A DNA stretch of 64,000 bases from Dethiosulfatarculus sandiegensis (GCF_000931935.2 NZ_AZAC01000008.1:184212-248211), one strand, 5' to 3'. Positions 1-9,899 are shown, counted from the first letter of the stretch. Numbers and translations are program-made. Notes: generated by a model not told the origin, from the letters alone.

Positions 1-222
1 GGTATCGGCCTGGGCTTTACCATGAGCCTGGGAGCCCTGGGAGCGGTGCGCGAGATCATCGGCTCGGGCGCTATATGGGGGCAACCGTTTCTCAAAAGTA
101 TTGGATACCAACCCTTTGAGTTCATGGTCAAGCCCGCCGGAGCCTTTGTCACCCTGGGTGTGATGTTGGCCCTTATCAACCTGATCAGCATGCGCTTGGA
201 TGCGCGTAAACGGAGGAGCTAG
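1..222 (+). CDS. rnfE: Rnf complex subunit RnfE (C-terminal part, cut by window edge)
   Basis: The reading frame is open from the first base and ends in TAG at 220-222, so this is the C-terminal 73 residues of a longer gene. The segment has the RnfE/NqrD pattern: a glycine-rich membrane stretch, then a conserved AVREIIGSG loop, then a last membrane helix (about residues 47-65) and a short basic tail. RnfE is a polytopic inner-membrane subunit of the ferredoxin:NAD oxidoreductase that couples electron transfer to ion translocation. rnfA follows after two bases, as in most rnf operons, which supports the call. The N-terminus lies outside the window. Confidence 0.9.
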   Translation, partial: GIGLGFTMSLGALGAVREIIGSGAIWGQPFLKSIGYQPFEFMVKPAGAFVTLGVMLALINLISMRLDARKRRS

Positions 223-224
223 CC

Positions 225-806
225 ATGGGTTTTGGTGACTACATGCTCTTCATTGTGGGAGCAATCCTGGTCAACAACATCCTGTTGGCCAAGTTCTTGG
301 GTAACTGCCCCTTCCTGGGTGTCAGCAAAAAAATGGATACCGCCACCGGTATGTCCATGGCGGTCATCTTTGTTATGACCATGGCAGGCGCCATCACCTG
401 GATGGTGCAGTACTACCTTCTGGTGCCTTTAGAGCTGGAATACCTGCAGACCATTTCCTTTATCCTGGTTATCGCCTCCTTGGTGCAGTTGGTCGAGATT
501 GTCATGCAAAAGACCCTGCCCGCCCTTTACCGGGCCCTGGGTATCTTTTTGCCCCTGATCACCACCAACTGCGCCGTGCTTGGTGTTGCCATCATCAACA
601 TCAATGAAGGCTACGACTTTTTCGACACCCTGGTCTTCTCCTTTGCCTCTGCCCTGGGTTATTCCCTGGCCCTGGTCCTCTTTGCGGGCATCAGGGAGCG
701 CATGGCCCTGGCCAATGTGCCTAAGATTTTTGAAGGCACGGCTATTGCCCTGGTCACTGCCGGTTTCCTGGCTCTGGCCTTCAGCGGTTTCGCCGGGTTG
801 GTGTAA
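225..806 (+). CDS. rnfA: Rnf complex subunit RnfA
   Basis: 193 residues, the normal RnfA length, with six hydrophobic segments. Family landmarks are the N-terminal [20 protein letters not shown] stretch (residues about 17-36), which carries one of the membrane cysteines of RnfA/NqrE, and the mid-protein [11 protein letters not shown] motif with the second. RnfA and RnfE are antiparallel homologues; in the structurally studied Rnf/NQR enzymes cysteines from the two subunits hold an intramembrane Fe-S cluster. The start ATG lies two bases after the rnfE stop and has an AGGAG-type ribosome site inside the end of rnfE. Confidence 0.96.
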   Translation: MGFGDYMLFIVGAILVNNILLAKFLGNCPFLGVSKKMDTATGMSMAVIFVMTMAGAITWMVQYYLLVPLELEYLQTISFILVIASLVQLVEIVMQKTLPALYRALGIFLPLITTNCAVLGVAIININEGYDFFDTLVFSFASALGYSLALVLFAGIRERMALANVPKIFEGTAIALVTAGFLALAFSGFAGLV

Positions 807-915
807 AATAGTCGGTTGCAAAAAAAAGAGGTTTTAAAAACCGGTTAATGGTGTTGATTGCAAGAAAAGACTGAAAAACGCGGCCTAATGCGTGTTTTTA
901 GGGAGACTGTAACAA
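807..915 (+). promoter_or_regulatory. rnfA-rnfB gap with a short hairpin
   Basis: This 109-base gap interrupts an otherwise tight operon. At about 873-896 AAAAACGC and GCG(TG)TTTTT can form an imperfect hairpin with a T-rich end, so partial termination or mRNA processing between rnfA and rnfB is possible. An AGGGAG ribosome site lies at about 899-904, rather far from the ATG at 916. Confidence 0.35.
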
Positions 916-3030
916 ATGTTGGTTGAAGCCCTAGCGATCGGGGGATTGGGCGTAGTCGCCGCCGCCGGCCTGGGAGTCGCCGCCCGCATATTCGCGGTTG
1001 AGGTGGACCCCATGGTCGAGGCGGTGGAAGAGGCCCTGCCCGGCGCGAACTGCGGTGGCTGTGGATTTGCGGGATGCGCTTCCTGCGCCGTGGCCATTGC
1101 CGGCGGCAAGGCGGACCCCGGGGTCTGCGTTGCCGGAGGCCCTGAGATCGGCGCGATTATCGCCGAAATTATGGGTGTGGAACTGGTTTACCGCGAGCCT
1201 GACCTGGCCAAGGTGGACTGCACCTACGGCACTGACAAGGCTGACCTTAAATTTAAATATGTTGGTGTGAACGACTGCCGGGCGGCCATGACCCTGTATG
1301 AAGGGTCCAAGGAATGCGAGATCGGCTGCCTGGGCCTGGGCAGCTGCGCTGCAGCCTGCCCCTTTGACGCCATAACCATGGGCGAGGATCACCTGCCCAA
1401 GGTTGATCCTGATAAATGCACCGGATGCGGCACCTGCGTGCGGGTGTGCCCCAAGCACATCATGCACTTAACCAGCGTTACCCGCCGCATCTTGGGTTTC
1501 AATGCCTCGGACAACTGCCTGGCCCCCTGCCAGGCCACTTGCCCGGCCCAGATCGATATTCCCGGTTATATCAAGGCCATTGGCGAAGGACGCTATGAGG
1601 ATGCGGTAAGCATCATCAAGGAGCACAACCCTCTGCCCCTGGTCTGCGGCAGGGTCTGCCCTCATGTCTGCGAGTCCGCCTGCAGAAGGGGCTTGAACGA
1701 AGAGCCGGTGAACATCAACCACTTGAAGCGTTTTGCCGCGGATTACGAGTATCATTCAGGCAAACGCATCGATCCCTTCTGCCTGCCTAAAAACGGGCGC
1801 AAGGTGGCTGTGGTCGGCGGTGGCCCGGCTGGCCTCACGGTGAGCTACTATTTGGCCCGCATGGGCTATGCGCCCACAATTTTCGAGGCCCAGCCATTCC
1901 TCGGCGGTATGTTGCGCTTTGGCATCCCCGAGTATCGCCTGCCCAAAAAGACCCTGGATTGGGAGATTCAGGGTATCCTGGACCTGGGGGTCGAGACCCG
2001 CATGGAACAGCGCTTGGGTAAGGATTTCACCCTGGCAGAGCTTAAGGAAGAGGGCTTCGAGGCCATCTTCGTGGGTGTCGGAGCCTGGGGAAGCCGCAAT
2101 ATGAGGCTTGAGGGCGAGGACCTGGAAGGCGTGCTTCCCGGCACCAGCATGTTGATCGAGCGGGGGCTTTTGCACGAGACTCCGGTCGGCGACAAGGTGG
2201 TGATCGTGGGCGGCGGCAACACAGCCATTGACTGCGCCCGCACCAGCTGGAGGCTCGGAGCCAAGGAAGTCACCGTACTCTACCGCCGCTCCAGGGCTGA
2301 AATGCCTGCCAACGATATTGAGGTGGAAGAGGCCGAACACGAGGGCATCAAATTTAAATTCTTGGCCGCGCCGACCAAACTGATCGGTGAAAACGGCAAG
2401 TTGACGGCCCTGGAATATATAACCATGGAATTGGGCGAACCGGATGCTTCCGGCCGTCGCCGTCCGGAAGCCATCGAGGGCTCTGAGACGACCATGGAAG
2501 TGGACAACGTCATCGCCGCCATCGGCCAGTTCCCCGACCTTAATTTCCGCGAGTCCGACGCCACCGCGGCCGAGCTGGAACTTACCAGGTGGAACAGCAT
2601 CGACACTGACGACCAGGTCATGAACACCAATGTGGAGGGCGTATTTGCCGCGGGTGACGCGGTATTGGGCGCAGCCACGGTGGTGGAGGCCATAGGCACG
2701 GGCCGCAGGGCCGCCAGGGCCATTCACATGTATCTAACCGAAGAAGATGTGAACGCCCCTGAAAACTGGATCAAGGATGTCAAGGAAGTCCGCACCAGGG
2801 CAGAGATTCCCGGTGCAGTCCAAGGCGGCGACAGGGCCAAGATGAAAGAGCTGGATGTGCCTGAGCGTGCCATGAGCTTTACCGAGGTGGAGCTTGGCCT
2901 TACCGAGGAGGCGGCGCGCAAGGAGACCCAACGTTGCTTAAGTTGCGGTTTGATCTGCTACCGTCACGAACCCGGCCAATGTAGCTCAGACTGCCAAGGC
3001 TGCTCGGCCAAAGTGAGGGAGAGTAACTAA
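916..3030 (+). CDS. rnfB: RnfB fused to a GltD/NfnB-like FAD-NAD(P)H oxidoreductase
   Basis: 704 residues, against roughly 190-330 for ordinary RnfB. Residues 1-28 form the RnfB membrane anchor. The NCGGCGFAGC Fe-S motif (C-x2-C-x4-C-x16-C) starts near residue 45. Two ferredoxin-type clusters lie around 135-185 (GCLGLGSCAAACPFDAI, then CTGCGTCVRVCP). From about residue 195 the protein becomes a GltD/NfnB-type module: an N-terminal Fe-S helical domain (CLAPCQATCPAQIDIPGYI, then VCGRVCPHVCESACRRG), an FAD site VVGGGPAG near 300, a dinucleotide site IVGGGNTA near 430 followed by LYRRSRAEMP, and the AAGDAVLGAATVVEAI FAD motif. A cysteine-rich tail (CLSCGLICY...CSSDCQGC) is near 674-696. RnfB normally takes electrons from ferredoxin. 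The added module should bind FAD and a pyridine nucleotide, so the fusion may give Rnf an NAD(P)H exit. The coding frame is continuous with no sign of a frameshift. apbE overlaps by one base. Confidence 0.93.
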   Translation: MLVEALAIGGLGVVAAAGLGVAARIFAVEVDPMVEAVEEALPGANCGGCGFAGCASCAVAIAGGKADPGVCVAGGPEIGAIIAEIMGVELVYREPDLAKVDCTYGTDKADLKFKYVGVNDCRAAMTLYEGSKECEIGCLGLGSCAAACPFDAITMGEDHLPKVDPDKCTGCGTCVRVCPKHIMHLTSVTRRILGFNASDNCLAPCQATCPAQIDIPGYIKAIGEGRYEDAVSIIKEHNPLPLVCGRVCPHVCESACRRGLNEEPVNINHLKRFAADYEYHSGKRIDPFCLPKNGRKVAVVGGGPAGLTVSYYLARMGYAPTIFEAQPFLGGMLRFGIPEYRLPKKTLDWEIQGILDLGVETRMEQRLGKDFTLAELKEEGFEAIFVGVGAWGSRNMRLEGEDLEGVLPGTSMLIERGLLHETPVGDKVVIVGGGNTAIDCARTSWRLGAKEVTVLYRRSRAEMPANDIEVEEAEHEGIKFKFLAAPTKLIGENGKLTALEYITMELGEPDASGRRRPEAIEGSETTMEVDNVIAAIGQFPDLNFRESDATAAELELTRWNSIDTDDQVMNTNVEGVFAAGDAVLGAATVVEAIGTGRRAARAIHMYLTEEDVNAPENWIKDVKEVRTRAEIPGAVQGGDRAKMKELDVPERAMSFTEVELGLTEEAARKETQRCLSCGLICYRHEPGQCSSDCQGCSAKVRESN

Positions 3031-4046
3031 TGAAATTCAAAGACCGCTTTGACCGAAGGTCGTTTTTGAAACTGGCCGGTGCGGCCTCTGCCGGAGCCAC
3101 CCTGCCTTTGGTCTCGCCTGCGCTTGGGCTGGCCAGCCTGAACAAGAGATTCAAGGTGGCCCAGGAGACTAAAATGATGATGGGAACCCTGGTCTCCGTG
3201 ACCGTGGTCGATCCTTCATCTTCCCTGGCCCAAAAGGGCGTGGCCCGTTGTTTTGAGGATATGCAGGCCCTGGCCGCGGTGTTTGACCGGCACCAGGCAA
3301 ACGGCCTCCTGGCCCAGTTGAATAAACAGGGAAACCTGTCTGAGATACCGCCCGTGATGAATAAAGTGCTCATGCTCTCCGGCGCAGTGCACCAGTTGAG
3401 CAACGGAGCCTTTGACATCACAGTGGCCCCTGTGCTGGACGCCTATACAAGGGCCTATAAAAAAGGCGGCCTGCCCACAACCAAGGAGATCAATGAGGCG
3501 CTTGCCTCCATGGGCTCCCTGCGCCGTCAGGGCAAGGGGCTTTCCCTTACCGCAGAGGGCGCGGCCCTGACCTTGGACGGTGTGGCCAAGGGCTTTATTG
3601 CCGACCAGGGTATTGAAACCCTGAACAAGGTCGGGATCAAGCACGCCCTGATCAATGCCGGCGGCGACGTGGCTGTGATGGGCGAGAGATCTCCGGGGCA
3701 GCCCTGGAGAGTGGCCATCAGTGATCCCGATCAGCCTCAAAAAGCCAAGATGGTTGTGAATATGACCAAGGGCGCCATTGCCACCAGCGGCAACTACGAG
3801 GTCTTCTTTGACCAGGAGCGTCTGTACCACCATATCATCAACCCGGACACCGGCCGCTCACCCAGAACCGACGTAAGCACCAGTGTCAAGGCCGGCTCCG
3901 CTGCGGTGGCAGACGCCTTTTCCACTGCCTGCTTTGTTCTTACCCCTAAACAGGCCATGGCCCTTATCAAGAGCCGCCCCGGCCTGGAGGCCATGATCCT
4001 CACCAGGCATCGGCAAAAGCTGATCACCCCCGGGTTCAAGGCCTGA
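3030..4046 (+). CDS. apbE: FAD:protein FMN transferase (ApbE), Tat-exported
   Basis: 338 residues. The N-terminus is a twin-arginine signal (RRSFLKLAGAA at about 9-19, then an alanine-rich core). The body has the ApbE signatures: MMGTLVSVTV near 50, the TLDGVAKGFIADQ active-site loop near 184, INAGGDVAVMG near 210, and HHIINPDTG near 270. ApbE joins FMN through phosphoester bonds to threonines in RnfG and RnfD (and NqrB/C) on the periplasmic side. Its place directly after rnfB (the ATG uses the last A of the rnfB TAA) fits maturation of the Rnf flavin subunits. The Tat signal rather than a lipoprotein signal is notable because many ApbE proteins are Sec lipoproteins. Confidence 0.95.
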   Translation: MKFKDRFDRRSFLKLAGAASAGATLPLVSPALGLASLNKRFKVAQETKMMMGTLVSVTVVDPSSSLAQKGVARCFEDMQALAAVFDRHQANGLLAQLNKQGNLSEIPPVMNKVLMLSGAVHQLSNGAFDITVAPVLDAYTRAYKKGGLPTTKEINEALASMGSLRRQGKGLSLTAEGAALTLDGVAKGFIADQGIETLNKVGIKHALINAGGDVAVMGERSPGQPWRVAISDPDQPQKAKMVVNMTKGAIATSGNYEVFFDQERLYHHIINPDTGRSPRTDVSTSVKAGSAAVADAFSTACFVLTPKQAMALIKSRPGLEAMILTRHRQKLITPGFKA

Positions 4047-4065
4047 TAAGATCTTAAAAATAAAT

Positions 4066-4107
4066 TAAAAAAGCCCGATCCGCCTAACAAGCGGACCGGG
4101 CTTTTTT
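4066..4107. terminator. Bidirectional intrinsic terminator between apbE and the 4125-4448 gene
   Basis: GCCCGATCCGC and GCGGACCGGGC form an 11-bp stem with one G-T pair around a 7-base loop, flanked by a run of A on the left and T on the right. It can end transcription from both the rnf operon (plus) and the convergent small gene (minus). Confidence 0.85.
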
Positions 4108-4124
4108 AATTGCAGAACAGGCTC

Positions 4125-4448
4125 TCAAACAACCTTATTGATGTTGCTCCCAAGCATGCTTGAAGAAGCGCTCAGGCCAACGCCCCGGCCGGGACCGGTA
4201 ACCACGGCTGCCTGGCCAATGGCCATAAGGTCGTTTTTAAAGGCATCACCTTTCATTCTGTTTTCAGTGCCGGAGCTCAACAGAGTTCCGATCATGCCTT
4301 TCTGATCATCCTTGCCGCCCATAAGGTCGGTAATAGCCAGGGCATTGGCGCTTTGCTGCCCCAATCCCATGGACGAGGCCTGGGCATTGCCAATCGCCAT
4401 GGACGACTGTGCACTAATCTTGGCCATGTTGCCGAACGTGACCGCCAT
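4125..4448 (-). CDS. Small Ser/Gly/Met/Ala-rich protein of unknown function
   Basis: 107 residues with no family I recognise. A strong AAGGAGG ribosome site lies about 6 bases before the ATG, and a terminator follows, which makes a real gene likely. The composition is odd: no signal peptide, few aromatics, one lysine/aspartate cluster (GGKDDQKG, about 44-51), and many Ser, Gly, Ala, Met, Gln and Asn residues. Two halves, SSMAIGNAQASSMGLGQQSA and later SASSSMLGSNI, share an SSM(x)hG flavour. It may be a structural, fibre-forming or secreted peptide-like protein without a classical signal, but that is a guess. It stands alone, separated from the radical-SAM gene by a long inverted repeat. Confidence 0.65.
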   Translation of the reverse strand: MAVTFGNMAKISAQSSMAIGNAQASSMGLGQQSANALAITDLMGGKDDQKGMIGTLLSSGTENRMKGDAFKNDLMAIGQAAVVTGPGRGVGLSASSSMLGSNINKVV

Positions 4449-4559
4449 AAAGCTCCTCCTTGTCGGAGCCCTCCTTGGACTGTGACTTGCCTTCCATGGG
4501 AATGATAAAGTTGGTAACTAGTATGATATCAAAAAGAATTATAAATGACAAGCAAGGTT

Positions 4560-4606
4560 TAAGAGCCGGTTTCCAAAAGACGTACGCCTTTTGAAAACCG
4601 GCTCTA
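4560..4606. repeat. Long near-perfect inverted repeat
   Basis: AAGAGCCGGTTT..CAAAAG..CG on the left and CG..CTTTTG..AAACCGGCTCT on the right form a stem of about 20 bp with three mismatches around a two-base centre. It lies directly after the stop codon of the minus-strand radical-SAM gene. On the minus strand it is followed by CTCTTAAACC, so it may act as a terminator or 3'-end stabiliser, though the T-run is poor. Confidence 0.6.
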
Positions 4607-4612
4607 ATCGAC

Positions 4613-5884
4613 TTAGAAGAGCTTGGGATTAAAGTAACCGTGCTTTAAATTGGGGAATTGCCGTTTCAGCTTTTCGATCAGGGCGTGGATTCCCAACCGT
4701 TCTTTCGGAGGCTTGATATCAAGCATCTTGAGATAAACCTCCGGGTCTATATTCAGATTGCGCCACTGAATAAGATCCAGGTTTACTTCTTCCACCAGTT
4801 TGAAAAGGGCGTCCGCCTCTTCAGGGCTGTCGGTCAATCCGGGCATGGTGAGCAGGTTGATGGAGGCATGGCCGTTTGCCCTCTTGACTTCCTTGAGAGA
4901 GAGCACCGCTTCGTCCAGGCTCCAACCCTTGGGGCGGTAATAGGCCTGGTGGCGTTCTTTTATCAAACTGTTGAGCGAAACCCTGATAGAGCTGAGTCCG
5001 GCCCTCATGAGCCTGGTCACCACCTCAGGGCGGGAGCCGTTGGTGTTTAAGTTAACCGTGGCTGTGGGATGTTCGGCCCTGATCAAATGAATGGATTCGG
5101 TTAAAAGGTCCGCCTGCATCAGGGGTTCACCCTCGCAGCCCTGACCAAAGCTGACCAGGGGATCCCGGCCCTTGGCCAGGTGATGGTTGGCCACTTCGGC
5201 CACCTCCTGGGCGCTGGGGGTGAAGGTTATCCTGTCCTGGGTGCAGGGAAAAAGGCCGTCGGGTTGATAGGAAATACAGCCGATACAGTTGGCGTTGCAG
5301 ACCGGGCTGGTTGGCAAGGGAGCTTCCCAGCGGCCCAAAACCAGGTTGAGGGCGGCGGGGCAGCCGTAGTTCAATGCACAGATGCCAAGTTGCTGCCAAA
5401 GCCGGTTTTTACCGTAGGTGCGCAGAAGTCTGCGGGCGGCGGCTTCAATGCGCTGCCTGGGCGGAAAACGCGAAGGGTCCTGTCGCGGAGACTGGTCTGT
5501 ACGCAGGCCGGACACCACAAACTGGCCCCTGGAAAAGCCCACGGCCGTGTAGGCGAACAAGGGCAGGTTTTCCGCGCCGGGCAGGGTTTTGTAACAGGCG
5601 GAGTGGTTGGCGGTGTAGGCCGGGGCCATGAAAGCGGCCACGGCCGAAACCGGGTCCCCGGGCTTCAAGGGATCTTCAGTCAATACCTCGAATTTGTTCT
5701 CTGCATTTACACCCACCGGCAGGCGATTGGGTAAAAGAAAGAGTTCACTGCCCTCTGGAAGGGGAATGCAGTCTCTTTCGTCCAGGGCCTCCCAGCTTCC
5801 TGCGGCCGAACCGGCTATTTTAAGTTCAGGATGATCCAGGATGTTGCCCTGGGAATCGGCGTATACCATACGTGGTGCGCTCAT
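4613..5884 (-). CDS. Radical SAM protein, substrate unknown
   Basis: 423 residues. The radical-SAM cluster motif C-x3-C-x2-C is unusually far into the protein (C196, C200, C203 in CNANCIGC). The SAM-binding GQGCEGEPLM segment follows (about 247-256), then NLNTNGSRPEVV (about 280). Radical-SAM enzymes use a [4Fe-4S] cluster to cleave S-adenosylmethionine to a radical. The first about 190 residues are a separate domain with three cysteines (near 97, 169, 175) that I do not recognise. The likely partner is the methyltransferase gene just upstream on the same strand (gap 100 bases). The ribosome site before the ATG is weak, so a different start is possible. Function is not assignable from the sequence. 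Confidence 0.85.
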   Translation of the reverse strand: MSAPRMVYADSQGNILDHPELKIAGSAAGSWEALDERDCIPLPEGSELFLLPNRLPVGVNAENKFEVLTEDPLKPGDPVSAVAAFMAPAYTANHSACYKTLPGAENLPLFAYTAVGFSRGQFVVSGLRTDQSPRQDPSRFPPRQRIEAAARRLLRTYGKNRLWQQLGICALNYGCPAALNLVLGRWEAPLPTSPVCNANCIGCISYQPDGLFPCTQDRITFTPSAQEVAEVANHHLAKGRDPLVSFGQGCEGEPLMQADLLTESIHLIRAEHPTATVNLNTNGSRPEVVTRLMRAGLSSIRVSLNSLIKERHQAYYRPKGWSLDEAVLSLKEVKRANGHASINLLTMPGLTDSPEEADALFKLVEEVNLDLIQWRNLNIDPEVYLKMLDIKPPKERLGIHALIEKLKRQFPNLKHGYFNPKLF

Positions 5885-5984
5885 GATTTTTCACGCTCAT
5901 TTGCCATTGGGTTCAAAATTATTTGGCCAATCGGTTTGCACCAATATAAGCCCGGGCTGGTTGCCTTTGGTCTGTTAGTCCGGT

Positions 5985-6503
5985 TTATTTCAAGGCCCTC
6001 ATCCAGATCTCTATCTCCAGGGCGGGCAGCAGCATGGCAAGGTGCTGCTCGTATAGGTCCGGATGTCGGTTGGCCCAGGCCTCAATGCCCAGGCGAGCCT
6101 TGCGGCCGAAAAGGATGCGTCTTTTAAGCATTTCAAAACGATACTGCACCGGCAGAAAATCTTCATCCGTCAACCCGCAAAAGTAGTCAAAGCTTTTCAG
6201 GGCCAGGTGGTGAATATGGGTGGGGTCGCGATAAGACCCTGCCGCTGAATAATGAGGGGTCAGGATATATATCCGGCCCCCGGGTTTCAGCACCCGGTGC
6301 ACCTCCGCCATAAAACCGCAGATATCCGGCAGGTGTTCCACTACATGGGAGGCGCGAACCAGATCAAAGGTGCTTGGCTTAAAGGGCAAAGGATTCTTAA
6401 GGTCTGCAACCACATCAACCCCTTTTTTAGGGTGGAGGTCCAGCCCTATGGCGGATTCCCTTTTGTTTCCACCACAACCCAAGTCCAATACGAAGTCTTT
6501 CAT
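5985..6503 (-). CDS. Class I SAM-dependent methyltransferase (type 11)
   Basis: 172 residues. Motif I is VLDLGCGGNKRE at residues about 5-16, GLDLHPKKG is the acidic loop after strand beta-2, DLVRASHVVEHLPD is motif III/IV and VLKPGGRIYILTPH is motif V/VI. The fold is compact with nearly no N-terminal extension, like small type-11 methyltransferases of unknown or quinone/polysaccharide-related substrates. The gene is first in a minus-strand pair with the radical-SAM protein. The DUF89 gene runs divergently 183 bases away. The substrate cannot be inferred. Confidence 0.85.
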   Translation of the reverse strand: MKDFVLDLGCGGNKRESAIGLDLHPKKGVDVVADLKNPLPFKPSTFDLVRASHVVEHLPDICGFMAEVHRVLKPGGRIYILTPHYSAAGSYRDPTHIHHLALKSFDYFCGLTDEDFLPVQYRFEMLKRRILFGRKARLGIEAWANRHPDLYEQHLAMLLPALEIEIWMRALK

Positions 6504-6686
6504 GATCTGTTATTTACCATGGTCTTGGCCGGGGGAACATGGTTTTTTACAGGCTTCTTAAAACGGCTTTCAAAAACACGGCATGGCTTGACAGTGGTTT
6601 GGGAAAACATATCCTTAGACAGGGAGTATAAACCTATGATGCGGCTTTTAATGCTGATCTTTAACATACTGATCAGGGAGAACTAA

Positions 6687-7565
6687 ATGGAGACCTTCAA
6701 GTCTTTTCCCGAATGTACGGACTGTATAACCAATCTGGCCAGAACAGCCTCGGAACTGAGCGCCAAGGGAGACTCGGGCCTGATGGAAAAATATCACACC
6801 AAGGCCCTGGCCGCCTTGGATGAGTCCCAGGGCAGGGGATACACCTCCCCTGAATTGGCCAACCGGGTGATGCGGGCCATAAGGCAGACCTCGGGAATAG
6901 AAGACCCCTACCTTGAGTTCAAGGAAAATGAGATGAAAAATGCCCAGTCCATGGCAAGTGACGCCATGGATTGGGTAAACCAGGATCTGCATTCTTTGGT
7001 TTCCTTTTCCGCCCTGGGCAACAGCCTGGATTTCTTCCAGGATGCAAGTCAGGTGCTGGGTGATGTCAAGGAGCGTATGCAGCAAGGGATTTCCTTTTAC
7101 CAGGATCAGGTGGATAAGCTGGAAGCGGCCCTGGCCAGGAAACCCAAACAGCTGATTTTTTTGACTGATAATTCAGGAGAGATTTTCTTTGACCTGCCCT
7201 TGGTCCGCTATCTGAGCCAAAAGGCGGAGAATATGACCCTGGTGGTAAAGGGCGGCCCGGCCCTTAACGATCTCACCAGAAAGGAGCTCAAAAAAAGCGG
7301 CCTGGAAAAATACATACCCCATGTGGCCGATACCGGGGCAGACGGAGCCGGAGTGGACTGGGAGCATGTCTCGCCTGAATTTATGGAACTCCTTAACAGT
7401 TCGGATGTGGTGGTGGCCAAGGGCATGGCCAATTGGGAGACAATTTTTCCGCGCAGCCTGTCTGTGCCGGTCTTTTTCCTGTTCAAGGTCAAGTGCAAAC
7501 CCCTGAGGGATTTTCTGAATGCACCGGCCGACAGTTACTGGGCCCTTTGGAAACCGGCCGATTAA
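6687..7565 (+). CDS. DUF89/ARMT1-like damage-control phosphatase
   Basis: 292 residues. The N-terminus carries a CxxC pair (C10, C13) as in archaeal and bacterial DUF89 proteins. The metal-binding catalytic core shows LTDNSGEIFFDLPL (about 155-168), VVKGGPALNDLTR (about 187-199), VADTGADGAGVDW (about 212-224) and VVAKGMANWETI (about 245-256). Members of this family are metal-dependent phosphatases that hydrolyse damaged or surplus phosphometabolites, such as sugar phosphates. The start ATG has GGGAG-type spacing (AGGGAGAACTAAATG). It is divergent from the methyltransferase gene and convergent with ubiX. Confidence 0.88.
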   Translation: METFKSFPECTDCITNLARTASELSAKGDSGLMEKYHTKALAALDESQGRGYTSPELANRVMRAIRQTSGIEDPYLEFKENEMKNAQSMASDAMDWVNQDLHSLVSFSALGNSLDFFQDASQVLGDVKERMQQGISFYQDQVDKLEAALARKPKQLIFLTDNSGEIFFDLPLVRYLSQKAENMTLVVKGGPALNDLTRKELKKSGLEKYIPHVADTGADGAGVDWEHVSPEFMELLNSSDVVVAKGMANWETIFPRSLSVPVFFLFKVKCKPLRDFLNAPADSYWALWKPAD

Positions 7566-7574
7566 GTCCGGGAA

Positions 7575-7594
7575 TAAACCGGTAACCGGTTTTC
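7575..7594. terminator. Short bidirectional hairpin between the DUF89 gene and ubiX
   Basis: AAACCGG (7576-7582) and CCGGTTT (7586-7592) form a 7-bp stem with a 3-base loop, ending TTTC on the plus strand and TTTA on the minus strand. It lies exactly between the convergent stop codons. Confidence 0.5.
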
Positions 7595-8156
7595 AAGACG
7601 GCCCTGACCAGCGCTTGAAAAGCTGGTTGGCTATGCCCAGGCTGTCCAGGGCCTTGCCCACGCTTTGTTTGATAAGGTCTTCAATGGTGCGGGGATTGTG
7701 GTAAAAGGCGGGCATGGGCGGCAGAATAACGGCTCCCATTTGGGCCGCCCTGGCCATGAGTTCCAGATGACCCTGGTGCAAAGGTGTTTCCCGCACCATG
7801 AGCACCAGGGTTCTTTTTTCCTTGAGCGTGACATCGGCCGCCCTGGTCAGAAGGTTGTCTGTATAAGAATTGGCAATGGCCGAAAGGGTTTTAATGCTGC
7901 AAGGAGCAACCAGCATTCCCTTGGTTAAAAAGGAGCCGCTGGCCGGGGCAGCGGCCAGGTTTTCCGGGTCATGGCTTGTTCGGGCCAGGCTTTTCACCTG
8001 TTCGGCGTTGAAATCCGTTTCAATCTTCAGATTTTCGGCTCCGGCCCTGCTCAAGATCAGGTGGGTGGGGATGGACAGCTCTTTAAGGGCCTTGAGCGCC
8101 TCCACCCCGTATATCACCCCGCTGGCGCCTGTTATTCCCACTATTACCGGCAGCAC
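7593..8156 (-). CDS. ubiX: Flavin prenyltransferase UbiX
   Basis: 187 residues, normal for UbiX/Pad1. Motifs: VGITGASGVIYG (4-15, FMN/phosphate site), LILSRAG near 33-39, a conserved SFLTKGMLVAPCSIKTLSAIANSYTDNLLTRAADV core (about 74-108) with the PCS motif, and LVLMVRETPLHQGHLELM (about 117-134). UbiX attaches a dimethylallyl group to FMN to make the cofactor of UbiD-type decarboxylases. Translation starts at GTG (8154-8156) with AAGGGGTG upstream. No ubiD lies in the window, so its client enzyme is elsewhere. Confidence 0.95.
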   Translation of the reverse strand: MLPVIVGITGASGVIYGVEALKALKELSIPTHLILSRAGAENLKIETDFNAEQVKSLARTSHDPENLAAAPASGSFLTKGMLVAPCSIKTLSAIANSYTDNLLTRAADVTLKEKRTLVLMVRETPLHQGHLELMARAAQMGAVILPPMPAFYHNPRTIEDLIKQSVGKALDSLGIANQLFKRWSGPS

Positions 8157-8182
8157 AATAACACCCCTTAACCTGGTTTAAG

Positions 8183-8215
8183 AAGCCCTTGGCAGCATTA
8201 AACTGCCAAGGGCCG
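8183..8215. terminator. Perfect 11-bp hairpin between mdh and ubiX
   Basis: GCCCTTGGCAG (8185-8195) and CTGCCAAGGGC (8203-8213) pair perfectly around a 7-base loop. On the minus strand it is followed by TTCTTAAACC, a weak T-tract, so it probably ends or attenuates the mdh transcript before ubiX. The remaining 8216-8413 stretch holds nothing else I can identify. Confidence 0.6.
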
Positions 8216-8413
8216 TGGTTTTGATCCGGTTGTTTTGCCAAGCTAAAGGGACCGCTTGGTCTTGCGGCGTTTAAACGGCTCCTGTCAGCCCGGCTTTGCC
8301 GCATCCATCGCCCATACTCTTAAGGGTAGACCATTTGCCAAAGCCTGCAAGGCTGTTTTAACGGCCTTCCTTAAATCGCACCAGGGCAATAAGGGGCAAG
8401 ATGGGCATATTTA

Positions 8414-9899
<1,486 letters not shown>

